In this document: positions 7,434 to 14,200 of the stretch, piece after piece
Position numbering within the stretch: position 1 is the first letter of the stretch
Layout: each line of letters begins with the position of its first letter
Source: Thermoproteota archaeon
GTDB lineage: Archaea; Korarchaeota; JAOZGF01
Assembly (NCBI GenBank): GCA_027491845.1
Contig: JAOZGF010000160.1
Coordinates: 1-16,069 of the forward strand
Direction: 5' to 3'
Length of the DNA stretch: 16,069 bases
Notes under the pieces: model-generated
The model's database searches: none
Told to the model about the DNA's origin: nothing
What the model saw: the letters and a program-made list of their open reading frames with translations, nothing else
Program-made: the position numbers and the translations under genes

Positions 7434-8097
7434 AAGATGCCCAAACCTTTACTGGTTAAACATAAAAGGAGAAAGAAAACTTGCAACCAAAAACTTAGTG
7501 CCAGGGTTTAAGAGCGTTGGAGAAGAAATCATAAAAATAAAGGGCACAGAGTACAGGATATGGAATCCATATCATTCCAAGGCAGCGGCTGCACTATACA
7601 ATAACATATCTCTTCTCCCATTGAAGGAAGGGCAAAAAATACTTTATCTAGGCATAGCTGAAGGAACCACGGCATCCTACCTAAGCGATATAATCGGCTG
7701 GGAAGGAGCAATATTCGGGGTGGACTGCGCCTATAAACCATTTGAAAAGCTCCTAGGTCTTTCATCCATAAGAAAAAACATACTTCCAATCTTATCTGAT
7801 GCAAGAAATCCTCAAAGCTACCTATCACTGGTGCCTACCGTCGACGTCATATACTGTGACGTAGCACAACCCGATGAGGTTGATATCTCCATATGGAACG
7901 CAAAAAGCTTCTTAAGGAAGGGAGGCTTCATTGTTACAGCCATCAAAGCAAGCAGCATAGATGTCGTTCTGCCGCCTGGGAAAGTCTTCCAAAGGGAAAT
8001 CAATAAATACCTTGACGAAGGCTTTCAAGTGGTTGAAAAGGTAGAGCTAAATCCCTTCGAAAAAAATCACATGATGGTTATAATTCAATTTAAATAA
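7411..8097 (+). CDS. flpA: Fibrillarin-like rRNA/tRNA 2'-O-methyltransferase
   Basis: The catalytic subunit of the box C/D complex transfers methyl from SAM to ribose 2'-OH at guide-selected sites. The 228 residues are a full-length archaeal fibrillarin. The family anchors are YRIWNPYHSK (48-57), the SAM loop LYLGIAEGTT (78-87; most family members have GAASGTT, so Ile-Ala-Glu is a variation), DVIYCDVAQPDE (145-156), IKASSID (178-184) and KNH (218-220). The K-D-K-H catalytic set is Lys57, Asp150, Lys179 and His220. ATG at 7411 lies inside the end of nop5, a 23-base overlap, with GGAGGT at 7395-7400 ten bases upstream. This overlap ties its translation to that of its partner Nop5. Confidence 0.97.
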   Translation: MHGLEKDERCPNLYWLNIKGERKLATKNLVPGFKSVGEEIIKIKGTEYRIWNPYHSKAAAALYNNISLLPLKEGQKILYLGIAEGTTASYLSDIIGWEGAIFGVDCAYKPFEKLLGLSSIRKNILPILSDARNPQSYLSLVPTVDVIYCDVAQPDEVDISIWNAKSFLRKGGFIVTAIKASSIDVVLPPGKVFQREINKYLDEGFQVVEKVELNPFEKNHMMVIIQFK

Positions 8098-8112
8098 AGA
8101 AAAAAGGAGAAA

Positions 8113-9282
8113 ATGGCAATAAAAATACTAAGGGAAGGAAAAGCAATTTTTAAAACCAGCATCGGGGATGAAAACAACCAAATAAATCTGAAAACTGCGT
8201 TTTACAATCCGAAGATGAAATTAAACAGGGACATAGCAGTTGGTCTACTTAACGCGTTATGCCGATGGAACAAGGAACAAATCAAGGTCTTAGAGCCATT
8301 GGCAGCTACAGGGGTACGTTCTATAAGGTTCGCCTTAGAAGTTGCATGCGTTTCCTTGGTTAAAGCAAACGACGTAAGCAAAAGAGCTTACGAGGTCTTA
8401 AAACAAAACATAGAGCTTAACGGGCTAAAAGAAAAAATTTTGCCGTATAACTACGAGGCGAATTTTTTTATGTTGCTTTTACGGGGCAAAAAAGAGTATT
8501 TCGATTACATAGACATAGACCCTTTCGGCTCGCCAATTTATTACATTGATTCATCCATTAAGGTAATAAAGAGCAAGGGAATAATTGCCGTGACAGCTAC
8601 AGATACAGCTGCCCTATGCGGAGTTTACCCTGACGTTTGCCTACGTAGGTATGATGCAGTCTCCACCAAAACATCTTTCCAACATGAGGTAGGGCTGAGG
8701 ATCTTAATGGGTTCAATAGCGAGGCATGCTGTGAAACACGAGGTAGGCGTTGAATTTCTCCTTTCCTATGCTGAGGGGAATCATTACCGCACCTATTTTA
8801 CCATTCACAGAGGCAAGGCCTCATGCAGGGAAACCCTTGAAAAAATAGGTTACACAATTTACTGTAAAAAGTGTTTTTGGCGTAAAACAATAAAGAGGAA
8901 CTTGGAATTCAACTTGAAACATTGCCCTAGATGCAGTGAAAAAACTGTTTACTTAGGCCCCTTATGGACAGCCTCCCTTGGACATGAAAAAATGTGTGAA
9001 TCACTAATGAGTTCTGCACAAAAAGAGGGAGTCCCTGTAAGCAAAAAATATTTTTCTCTCCTCGCCAACCTAAAAAGGGAAGTTGAAGGAACCCCAACCT
9101 ACTATAACCTACACTCCATTTGTTCCCGTTTAAAAATCAGCCCTGCCAAAAAATCCCTTGTCATCGATTACCTGAGAAATAAAGGTTTCAAGGCGGTTGA
9201 AACACATTTCGATCCATACTCAATAAAAACAAATGCCTCGATTCAAGAGGTGGAAGAAGCTGTTTTCAACGTTAAAACCTAA
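8113..9282 (+). CDS. trm1: tRNA (guanine26-N2)-dimethyltransferase Trm1
   Basis: Trm1 makes N2,N2-dimethylguanosine at tRNA position 26 with SAM. At 389 residues it is of normal archaeal length. Visible family signs are EPLAATGVRSIRFALE (61-76, SAM-binding motif I), DIDPFGSP (134-141, the catalytic loop) and ATDTAALCG (162-170). A zinc-type four-cysteine module follows, with C251-x2-C254 and C271-x2-C274, and then the C-terminal Trm1 domain. ATG at 8113 follows AAGGAG at 8104-8109. It starts 15 bases after flpA and is the last gene of the RNA-modification run. Its last four bases overlap the stop of the convergent TFE-beta-like gene. It may fold RNA modification of tRNA into the same control as C/D-guided methylation. 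Confidence 0.96.
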   Translation: MAIKILREGKAIFKTSIGDENNQINLKTAFYNPKMKLNRDIAVGLLNALCRWNKEQIKVLEPLAATGVRSIRFALEVACVSLVKANDVSKRAYEVLKQNIELNGLKEKILPYNYEANFFMLLLRGKKEYFDYIDIDPFGSPIYYIDSSIKVIKSKGIIAVTATDTAALCGVYPDVCLRRYDAVSTKTSFQHEVGLRILMGSIARHAVKHEVGVEFLLSYAEGNHYRTYFTIHRGKASCRETLEKIGYTIYCKKCFWRKTIKRNLEFNLKHCPRCSEKTVYLGPLWTASLGHEKMCESLMSSAQKEGVPVSKKYFSLLANLKREVEGTPTYYNLHSICSRLKISPAKKSLVIDYLRNKGFKAVETHFDPYSIKTNASIQEVEEAVFNVKT

Positions 9283-9635
9283 ACCTCACATACCTCATCA
9301 ATCAGCCACTTAGTGATTTCCTTACACTTCAAAGGATTTATTTTGCGGTTCACGTCGCAATTGTTAAGGTCTGGACAGGTAAAGCATGGGAGAGACTTTA
9401 AAAGCTTATATTTTTCATGGGGAATACAGTTGAAAACATCGTAAACCATTGTGTTACTTGGATTTTTCCCGTCTCCCTCAATAGTTACCATGCCTTTCCG
9501 TTTTAGTAGCTTAATTCCTTCACACACTGTTTCTAAAGGAATCCCTGTTTTCTCAGATAGGTCGGATAAGTTTATGCCCATGGGCCCAGACTTACTAACC
9601 TGCTTATAAAGACTTACGGCAACACTAATATCCAT
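9279..9635 (-). CDS. TFE-beta / RPC34-RPC39-like transcription factor (winged helix plus Fe-S cysteines)
   Basis: A 118-residue protein in two parts. Residues 1-65 form a winged-helix fold (LSDLSEKTGIPLETVCEGIK is the recognition region). Residues 70-118 carry four cysteines, C84-x2-C87-x5-C93-x10-C104, in the setting CFTCPDLNNCDVNRKINPLKC then KEITKWL. That matches the C-terminal 4Fe-4S module of eukaryotic RPC39/POLR3F and archaeal TFE-beta, including the P-x-K-C-x-x-x-T-x-W-L ending. TFE-beta pairs with TFE-alpha to help open the promoter. It looks shorter than the forms I recall from Sulfolobales, having one winged helix and the cluster only. The ATG start is clear, though the ribosome site is weak. 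It lies 180 bases downstream of srp19 and probably has its own promoter. The family call comes from the motif, not a search. Confidence 0.75.
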   Translation of the reverse strand: MDISVAVSLYKQVSKSGPMGINLSDLSEKTGIPLETVCEGIKLLKRKGMVTIEGDGKNPSNTMVYDVFNCIPHEKYKLLKSLPCFTCPDLNNCDVNRKINPLKCKEITKWLIDEVCEV

Positions 9636-9815
9636 TGCTCTTCACTTCTTCTGGAAAAGATGCTAAAAAAGGTTCCTCACTTGACCAAAGATAGCGGCAC
9701 TAAAAATAATGTGTGCATGAAAATATAAAGTTTTAAAGTTTTCAGATTAAGGCATGAACACTTAGGGAAGCAACTGGATCAACATTAATTCAAAGGCAAA
9801 ACACTGTCTTTTCCT
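9636..9815. other. Gap between srp19 and the TFE-beta-like gene
   Basis: The 180 bases are AT-rich and hold no open frame of note on either strand. On the minus strand a TATA-like CTTTATATTTT at about 9722-9732 would place a start of transcription near 9700 and leave a leader of about 65 bases before the TFE-beta-like ATG. I see no tRNA arm sequences and no convincing box C/D pair. Confidence 0.35.
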
Positions 9816-10103
9816 TTAACGTCTTTTCTTTTTGCGGATTTCCATGCATAAATCTCTTAAAAGGATTTGTTTTGGTTTTTTCTTCAGTATAGTTATTCTC
9901 TTCTTTTCTTCAAACCAGTTCTTCGGGTACGATTTGTCTTCAACTTTTGGATCTAGTTTCAATTTGTTTGCTGCTTCCACAACATCATCCAAGGAAGGCT
10001 TACGTATCGCTAGTTCCCTTGGGACACGTCTGCCCTTAGACCTTGACTTTGATGCATCCAAATAGGAAAGATAAACAACGAGTCTTTTGTTTTCATCTTT
10101 CAT
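9816..10103 (-). CDS. srp19: Signal recognition particle 19 kDa protein (SRP19)
   Basis: SRP19 binds helices 6 and 8 of 7S RNA and helps SRP54 assemble, for targeting of secretory and membrane proteins. The 95 residues are standard for archaea. They contain VVYLSYLDASKSRSKGRRVP near the start (the Y-x-D...GRR-P signature), then VVEAANKLKL, and the YPKNW motif near residue 60 before a strongly basic tail (KKKRR). The ATG overlaps the last codon and stop of the eS8 gene by four bases (ATGA), so its translation is coupled to eS8. I found no separate promoter. Confidence 0.95.
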   Translation of the reverse strand: MKDENKRLVVYLSYLDASKSRSKGRRVPRELAIRKPSLDDVVEAANKLKLDPKVEDKSYPKNWFEEKKRITILKKKPKQILLRDLCMEIRKKKRR

Positions 10104-10486
10104 TCATTTTCCTCTAGTAAAACGGAATTTATCACTCCATCTTTCCCTGGCCTACTTGTAACAACAGCTTTACCGGCCTCAGTAAGTATTATGGCTCCCT
10201 TAGTGATGATTTTCGACCTCGTGTACTTGACATTCGACGGGTTACTTATAACATCTATAATTTTAGTTTTAATGGTTTTACCGGATGACTTGTCAACCAA
10301 ATTCGTGTACATGTCAGATAAAACTTTTATTTTCTGGTTCCCGCCTCTTACCCTAACTTTCTTAATCCTCCTTTCTCCAATCTTTGTTTCAGCAGGGTAA
10401 CCACCCATGTGACACCTTCTTTTTTTTCTTCTAGGCCCCCTAACGTGTTTCCCCGTTCTTAGTGTTAAAGACCTTCCATGGTACAC
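10100..10486 (-). CDS. rps8e: Small ribosomal subunit protein eS8
   Basis: A 30S ribosomal protein of 128 residues with no apparent truncation. The start YHGRSLTLRTGKHVRGPRRK and the segment ETKIGERRIKKVRVRGGNQK are diagnostic for archaeal eS8, followed by ISNPSNVKYTRSKIITKGAI and TSRPGKDGVINSVLL. The start is GTG at 10486, fixed by AAAGGAGG eight bases upstream (10495-10502 on the plus strand). It is the first gene of a two-gene unit with srp19. The promoter would have to lie in the short gap to the membrane-protein gene (10487-10541) or inside the end of that gene. Confidence 0.96.
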   Translation of the reverse strand: MYHGRSLTLRTGKHVRGPRRKKRRCHMGGYPAETKIGERRIKKVRVRGGNQKIKVLSDMYTNLVDKSSGKTIKTKIIDVISNPSNVKYTRSKIITKGAIILTEAGKAVVTSRPGKDGVINSVLLEENE

Positions 10487-10541
10487 TTTGAAAACCTCCT
10501 TTCATCTCCATTACTTCTTCATTAATGTTTCTAGTATGTTT

Positions 10542-11822
10542 TTAGTCTTTTTTAATTGTCATGTTGTTGGATAAATAAATGCAAGTTCTTAGGCAAACTA
10601 AAAAAATCGTTATTTCAAATAAGCTGAAGCCCATTTCCACCTTAGAAATAAGTTCAGACAGGCAGACACCGTATGAGGCCAAGGCAGCTTTCTTAACTTT
10701 CAACCTATAGCAATTACCCACAATGAAGCCTAAAATTAAAGGGAAGGTTACGGTTTCAAAGAGTCCTCCGTCTATGATGAACGGGGCGAAAAAGGTTGCC
10801 GTGATCCCTTTCTTTCCCTCTCCAAGAAATTCTCCGATAACAACGTTTGGATGTTCATTTCTGAGCCAGACTAAACCTGCTTTGCCGCCTAACAACGGTG
10901 AGCTCTTTGTTATTTCATTGAAAACGCCTAAACTTATACTGTTCCTGAGTAGAAAGAGATGTAAGGGCGTTATTTCTTCTCTCCATTTTTGTCCTGACCT
11001 TAGAGCTTTTAAGTACCCGAAACCCAAGATGAACATTACTAAGAAGGCGATCATTAACAAGTACTTTAACATTTTTTTCAGGTTAATTTTTTCACGGGCT
11101 AGTGTTATAATGAGGAAGGTTAAGAAGACAACTGCAACGTCAACCCTAAAACCATATAAAGAAAAACAAGATGCAACGAGGACAAGTAATATAAGCCTTT
11201 TTTTCGTGCTTCTAAGAAGTGAAAGTACAGCGGAGAAAGAAAGGATTCCTAAAGCCCTGCCAACTGCAGCCATGGGGTGATATGTTTCGGCGATGCCTGA
11301 AAAAAGAGGTATTTTACCAATGAAAGAGAAGGAAAACAAATAAAGGGTTAAGGAGAGAAACAAGGATAAGAGAGGGGGATAAATTGAATAAAGAATTATG
11401 GGTTTTTGTTTTCTAGCTTCTCTGGGCATAAATAATTCTTTTTCCGCCCCATATATCACGGCTTCCACAGGACCCCAGAGGAAAATGGATAAGAAAAAAC
11501 CTGCTACACACAATTTTTCTCCGAAGAAAACCATGGAAAAAACAAAGGAGTAGAGTAAGGCCATGGAAGCAACGTAGATCAACTGCTTTTTATAAGAAAC
11601 ATTGTACTTGAGCTTCAGCCCTAAACAGACTCCAACAACTATGGAGGAAAGCCCAATAAAAAATATTAGGAAAGTCAATGCGTCAGGAAAACTTACTTTT
11701 TCAAGCAAGGCCTCCTTAATTGGAGAAATAAAAAAGCTTAGAGACGCTATGGAGAGGTAGCCTAAGAAAAAGAGAATGATCACCAGGTAAGGGCTATCCA
11801 GGCCAAGTTGTCTCTGTTCCAT
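10542..11822 (-). CDS. Polytopic membrane protein, putative O-antigen / oligosaccharide-repeat polymerase-like
   Basis: The 426 residues contain about ten hydrophobic helices. A short cytosolic-type loop near 130-140 (PREARKQK) and a long polar loop at about 270-335 divide them. The layout, the GFRVD motif at 224-228, the arginines of the large loop (LRSGQKWREE, 274-283), and the later VVIGEFLGEG and FFAPFIIDGG stretches recall putative archaeal O-antigen or oligosaccharide repeat-unit polymerases, which join glycan units on the outer face of the membrane. No glycosyltransferase genes are near, so the function stays tentative. It could be another polytopic family. The ATG at 11822 has no ribosome site, but a TATA-like TTTAAAT at 11846-11852 suggests a leaderless message. 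Confidence 0.5.
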   Translation of the reverse strand: MEQRQLGLDSPYLVIILFFLGYLSIASLSFFISPIKEALLEKVSFPDALTFLIFFIGLSSIVVGVCLGLKLKYNVSYKKQLIYVASMALLYSFVFSMVFFGEKLCVAGFFLSIFLWGPVEAVIYGAEKELFMPREARKQKPIILYSIYPPLLSLFLSLTLYLFSFSFIGKIPLFSGIAETYHPMAAVGRALGILSFSAVLSLLRSTKKRLILLVLVASCFSLYGFRVDVAVVFLTFLIITLAREKINLKKMLKYLLMIAFLVMFILGFGYLKALRSGQKWREEITPLHLFLLRNSISLGVFNEITKSSPLLGGKAGLVWLRNEHPNVVIGEFLGEGKKGITATFFAPFIIDGGLFETVTFPLILGFIVGNCYRLKVKKAALASYGVCLSELISKVEMGFSLFEITIFLVCLRTCIYLSNNMTIKKD

Positions 11823-11867
11823 GTGCTTTAATTAGTGCTGTCCCATTTAAAAAAAGAGGTTAAAAAG

Positions 11868-11920
11868 GAAAAAAATTGAGTGTTTCATGTAAAGGCTACA
11901 TAAAAAAGTTAAAAAAAGGA
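11868..11920 (-). terminator. T-rich terminator region after the thermosome gene
   Basis: Read on the minus strand, the region downstream of the thermosome stop contains several runs of six or seven T (CCTTTTTTTAACTTTTTTTA, then a later T7). Oligo-T tracts are the usual archaeal intrinsic termination signal. The region runs directly into the TATA-like box of the next minus-strand gene. Confidence 0.55.
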
Positions 11921-11950
11921 AAAGGGTGATTTCATGGTTTTGGCCTAAAA

Positions 11951-13588
11951 TCATTCTGTCTCTGATTCTTCCCCTCCCTTTTCTGATCCCGGGGTTTTCT
12001 CTGACTCGAAGGCTTTTGCAGCTATTACGTCGTCTATTCTTAAGATTAGCTTTGTCGCTTCAGTAGCTGACTTTATTGCATGTGACTTAACTCTCCATGG
12101 CTCTATTATCCCTAGTTTCACCATGTCTTCAACTTTTCCAGTTATCGCTTCAAGCCCTGCGTTTTTTTCTCCTGAGCCATGTTTTGACTTTAAGTTAACC
12201 ATTATTTCAACAGGGTCTAGCCCCGCGTTTTCAGCCAGTGTCCTGGGTATTATTTCGAGCGCATCTGCATAGGCTTCAATGGCTATTTGCTCTTTTCCAC
12301 CTATTGTTGGGGCATAATTCCTTAGTTCCATGGCCAGCTGGGTTTCCACAGCCCCTCCACCTGGAACTACGGTTCCGTCCTCTATTACGTCCTTCACAAC
12401 ACTCAGCGCGTCATGTATAGCTCTTTCAGCCTCATCCACAACGTGTTCAGCCCCTCCTCTAATCAGTATTGTGTTTGCCTTAGGATTTTTGCATCCCTCA
12501 ATGAAAACCATTTTGTCGTCTCCTATTTTTTCCTCTCTCACTTCCTCAGCGTATCCAAGGTCTTTCTCCGATAGGTCCTCAATGTTCGTTACGGTTTTCC
12601 CACCTGTTGCCTTGGCGAGTTTAGCCATGTCCTTTGAACTAACTCTCCTTACCGCCAAGATTCCTTCTTTGGCTAAGAAGTGCTGTGCCATGTCGTCTAT
12701 TCCCATCTGGCAGAAAACAACGTTAGCTCCAACTTTCTTGATCTTTTCCACGTAGGTTTTAAGCATTTTTGTTTCTTCATCCAGGAAAGACTTCATTTGT
12801 TCAGGGTCCCTTATGTGGATTTCGGCGTTTATCTCTGTCTTTTCAATTTCCAGCGGGTTCCTGATGAGAGCTATCTTTGCGTTCTTGACGAGTTTTGGCA
12901 TGCCTGCATGAACTACTTCTTTGTCTAAAACCATTCCCTGCACTAGTTTTGTTTCTCTAAGGCTCTTACCCTGTTTCTTTAGTATTTTTATGTTGTCTAT
13001 GTCTACCTTTATTTTGTCACCTCTTTTCTCAGCAACGTTTTTCACGGCCCTTACAGCTATCCCCGCCAGGTACTCTCTTTCCTCAGCCGTACTTTTCCCG
13101 TGCATTGCGGTCATAGCTATTTTCTTCAATGTTTCCTCATCGTCAGGTGAGACCTTTACCGTTAGTTTTTCAAGTATTTCCTGAGACTTTTCGGCGGCTT
13201 TTTCATATCCCTTAATGATTATAGATGGATGTATGTTTTTGTTCAGAATATCTTCAGCCTTGCCTAGGAACTCGCTTGCAAGCACAACAACCGTTGTTGT
13301 CCCATCCCCAGCCTCATTGTCCTGGCTCTTTGCTAGTTCAACCATAACCTTTGCGGCAGGGTGTTCAACATCTATTTCATCCAAGATTGTTGCCCCGTCA
13401 TTGGTGATTGTCACGTCTCCCAAGCTATCAACAATCATTTTGTCCATTCCCTTCGGTCCCAACGTTGTCCTAATGGCTTCGCCTATTACTTTTGCCGCTG
13501 CAATGTTTGATCTTCTCGCATCCTTCCCTCTAACCCTTTGCGTCCCCTCTTTCAGGATAAGTATGGGTTGACCTGCTACTAAAGCCAA
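11951..13588 (-). CDS. ths: Thermosome subunit (group II chaperonin)
   Basis: An ATP-driven folding chaperone that forms a double ring in the cytosol. The sequence is a complete thermosome subunit. It has [19 protein letters not shown] at the start, [20 protein letters not shown], the nucleotide-binding [11 protein letters not shown], the apical region with its helical lid (about residues 200-380) and GGGAVE in the returning equatorial domain. I set the start at TTG 13588 (545 residues, [10 protein letters not shown]) because GGGAGGTG at 13595-13602 is correctly placed for it. A GTG at 13597 lies inside that site. The C-terminal tail is Glu/Ser-rich ([10 protein letters not shown]) and lacks the Gly-Gly-Met repeats of many archaeal homologues. 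It is a single-gene unit here, and whether other subunits exist elsewhere is unknown. Confidence 0.98.
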   Translation of the reverse strand: MALVAGQPILILKEGTQRVRGKDARRSNIAAAKVIGEAIRTTLGPKGMDKMIVDSLGDVTITNDGATILDEIDVEHPAAKVMVELAKSQDNEAGDGTTTVVVLASEFLGKAEDILNKNIHPSIIIKGYEKAAEKSQEILEKLTVKVSPDDEETLKKIAMTAMHGKSTAEEREYLAGIAVRAVKNVAEKRGDKIKVDIDNIKILKKQGKSLRETKLVQGMVLDKEVVHAGMPKLVKNAKIALIRNPLEIEKTEINAEIHIRDPEQMKSFLDEETKMLKTYVEKIKKVGANVVFCQMGIDDMAQHFLAKEGILAVRRVSSKDMAKLAKATGGKTVTNIEDLSEKDLGYAEEVREEKIGDDKMVFIEGCKNPKANTILIRGGAEHVVDEAERAIHDALSVVKDVIEDGTVVPGGGAVETQLAMELRNYAPTIGGKEQIAIEAYADALEIIPRTLAENAGLDPVEIMVNLKSKHGSGEKNAGLEAITGKVEDMVKLGIIEPWRVKSHAIKSATEATKLILRIDDVIAAKAFESEKTPGSEKGGEESETE

Positions 13589-14009
13589 AAGTAACACCTC
13601 CCATAATGGCTAAAAATTATTTGGAAAGCAGGACAGCGCTCAATAAAGTATCTCTTCCCAGCATGTGGAAAGGACTTAAGCCACTACAATCCTAACCATT
13701 TATTAAATAGTTAACTTTTTCTTCTTTTAAACTTTTTGAAAATCTCAAAAGATTAATTCTCACCTTTTTTCCCTAGCTTAACGACTTAAACAACGCCTTA
13801 AATAACTTTTTAGCTTTTTTCAGGTGTGAACATTCGTTTTGTAATGCACCTAAGAATTTTTCTTTGATAGAAGTATGAATAATGTACGTTAATCGTCTGA
13901 ATCAAACCTTTTAAAGTCTCCGGCATTACCTTTATATATTGAAGAAAATGTTGCCTTAACGTTTCTTCCCTGGTTCTCCTTTTTCAATCAAGGTAAGGGA
14001 GGGATTTTT
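13589..14009. other. Longest non-coding stretch: thermosome and zinc-ribbon upstream regions
   Basis: About 420 AT-rich bases between two divergent genes. On the minus strand the thermosome has candidate TATA boxes at 13699-13711 (TATTTAATAAAT) and, nearer, at 13640-13650 (TACTTTATTG). On the plus strand CTTTATATATT at 13930-13940 serves the zinc-ribbon gene. Overlapping short inverted repeats lie at 13734-13754. I found no open frame of useful size on either strand, no tRNA-like arms and no clear guide-RNA boxes. Confidence 0.5.
13930..13940 (+). promoter_or_regulatory. TATA box before the zinc-ribbon gene
   Basis: CTTTATATATT is one of the best TATA matches in the window. Transcription would start near 13960, giving a leader of about 50 bases that ends with the ribosome site at 13998-14003. 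This supports the small downstream frame being a real gene. Confidence 0.55.
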
Positions 14010-14165
14010 ATGGAGGCTGTATGCCCGTGGTGTAGTAAGAAGGTGAACATTTCTCCATCCTCATCTCGTTTTTGCCCAAAATGCAGGATGCCTATACAGG
14101 TTGTTGTGAAAAGGACGACCGGGAACACGTTCATATTCGAGATCAGGAAAAAGACGAAGAAATGA
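14010..14165 (+). CDS. Small zinc-ribbon protein, unknown function
   Basis: A 51-residue protein below usual size cut-offs. It starts with ATG at 14010 after a strong GGGAGG ribosome site (13998-14003) and has its own TATA box. It has two CxxC pairs, C5-P-W-C8 and C22-P-K-C25, 13 residues apart, the pattern of a zinc ribbon. A basic, strand-forming tail follows (QVVVKRTTGNTFIFEIRKKTKK) that could bind nucleic acid. Neighbours give little hint: thermosome upstream on the other strand and a convergent radical SAM gene downstream. I do not recognise a specific family. That it is a real gene is well supported by promoter, ribosome site and domain pattern. Confidence 0.75.
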   Translation: MEAVCPWCSKKVNISPSSSRFCPKCRMPIQVVVKRTTGNTFIFEIRKKTKK

Positions 14166-14200
14166 GTGCAGTATGGCTTTTCGAGCGGCTCTAAAACTTT

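Noticed and set aside
8197..10201. Box C-like TGATGA words, for example in the eS8 gene near 10204
   Set aside because: They lie within coding sequence without a properly spaced box D, so they are chance matches.
10723..11280. 185-codon plus-strand frame opposite the membrane protein
   Set aside because: A long frame, but it mirrors hydrophobic codons of the membrane protein as Lys/Ser/Pro-rich sequence, has no ribosome site, and the opposing frame has clear membrane-helix periodicity and a start with a TATA-like box.
12330..12755. 141-codon open frame on the plus strand opposite the thermosome
   Set aside because: It lies fully antisense to a well-conserved chaperonin, is rich in Ser/Leu/Pro and has no ribosome site or family pattern. 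Other open frames opposite the thermosome (12238-13571) are rejected for the same reason.
13598..14009. Possible small RNA or tRNA gene in the long gap
   Set aside because: No T-arm or anticodon-arm pattern and no convincing box C (RTGATGA) with box D (CTGA) pair at guide-RNA spacing on either strand.
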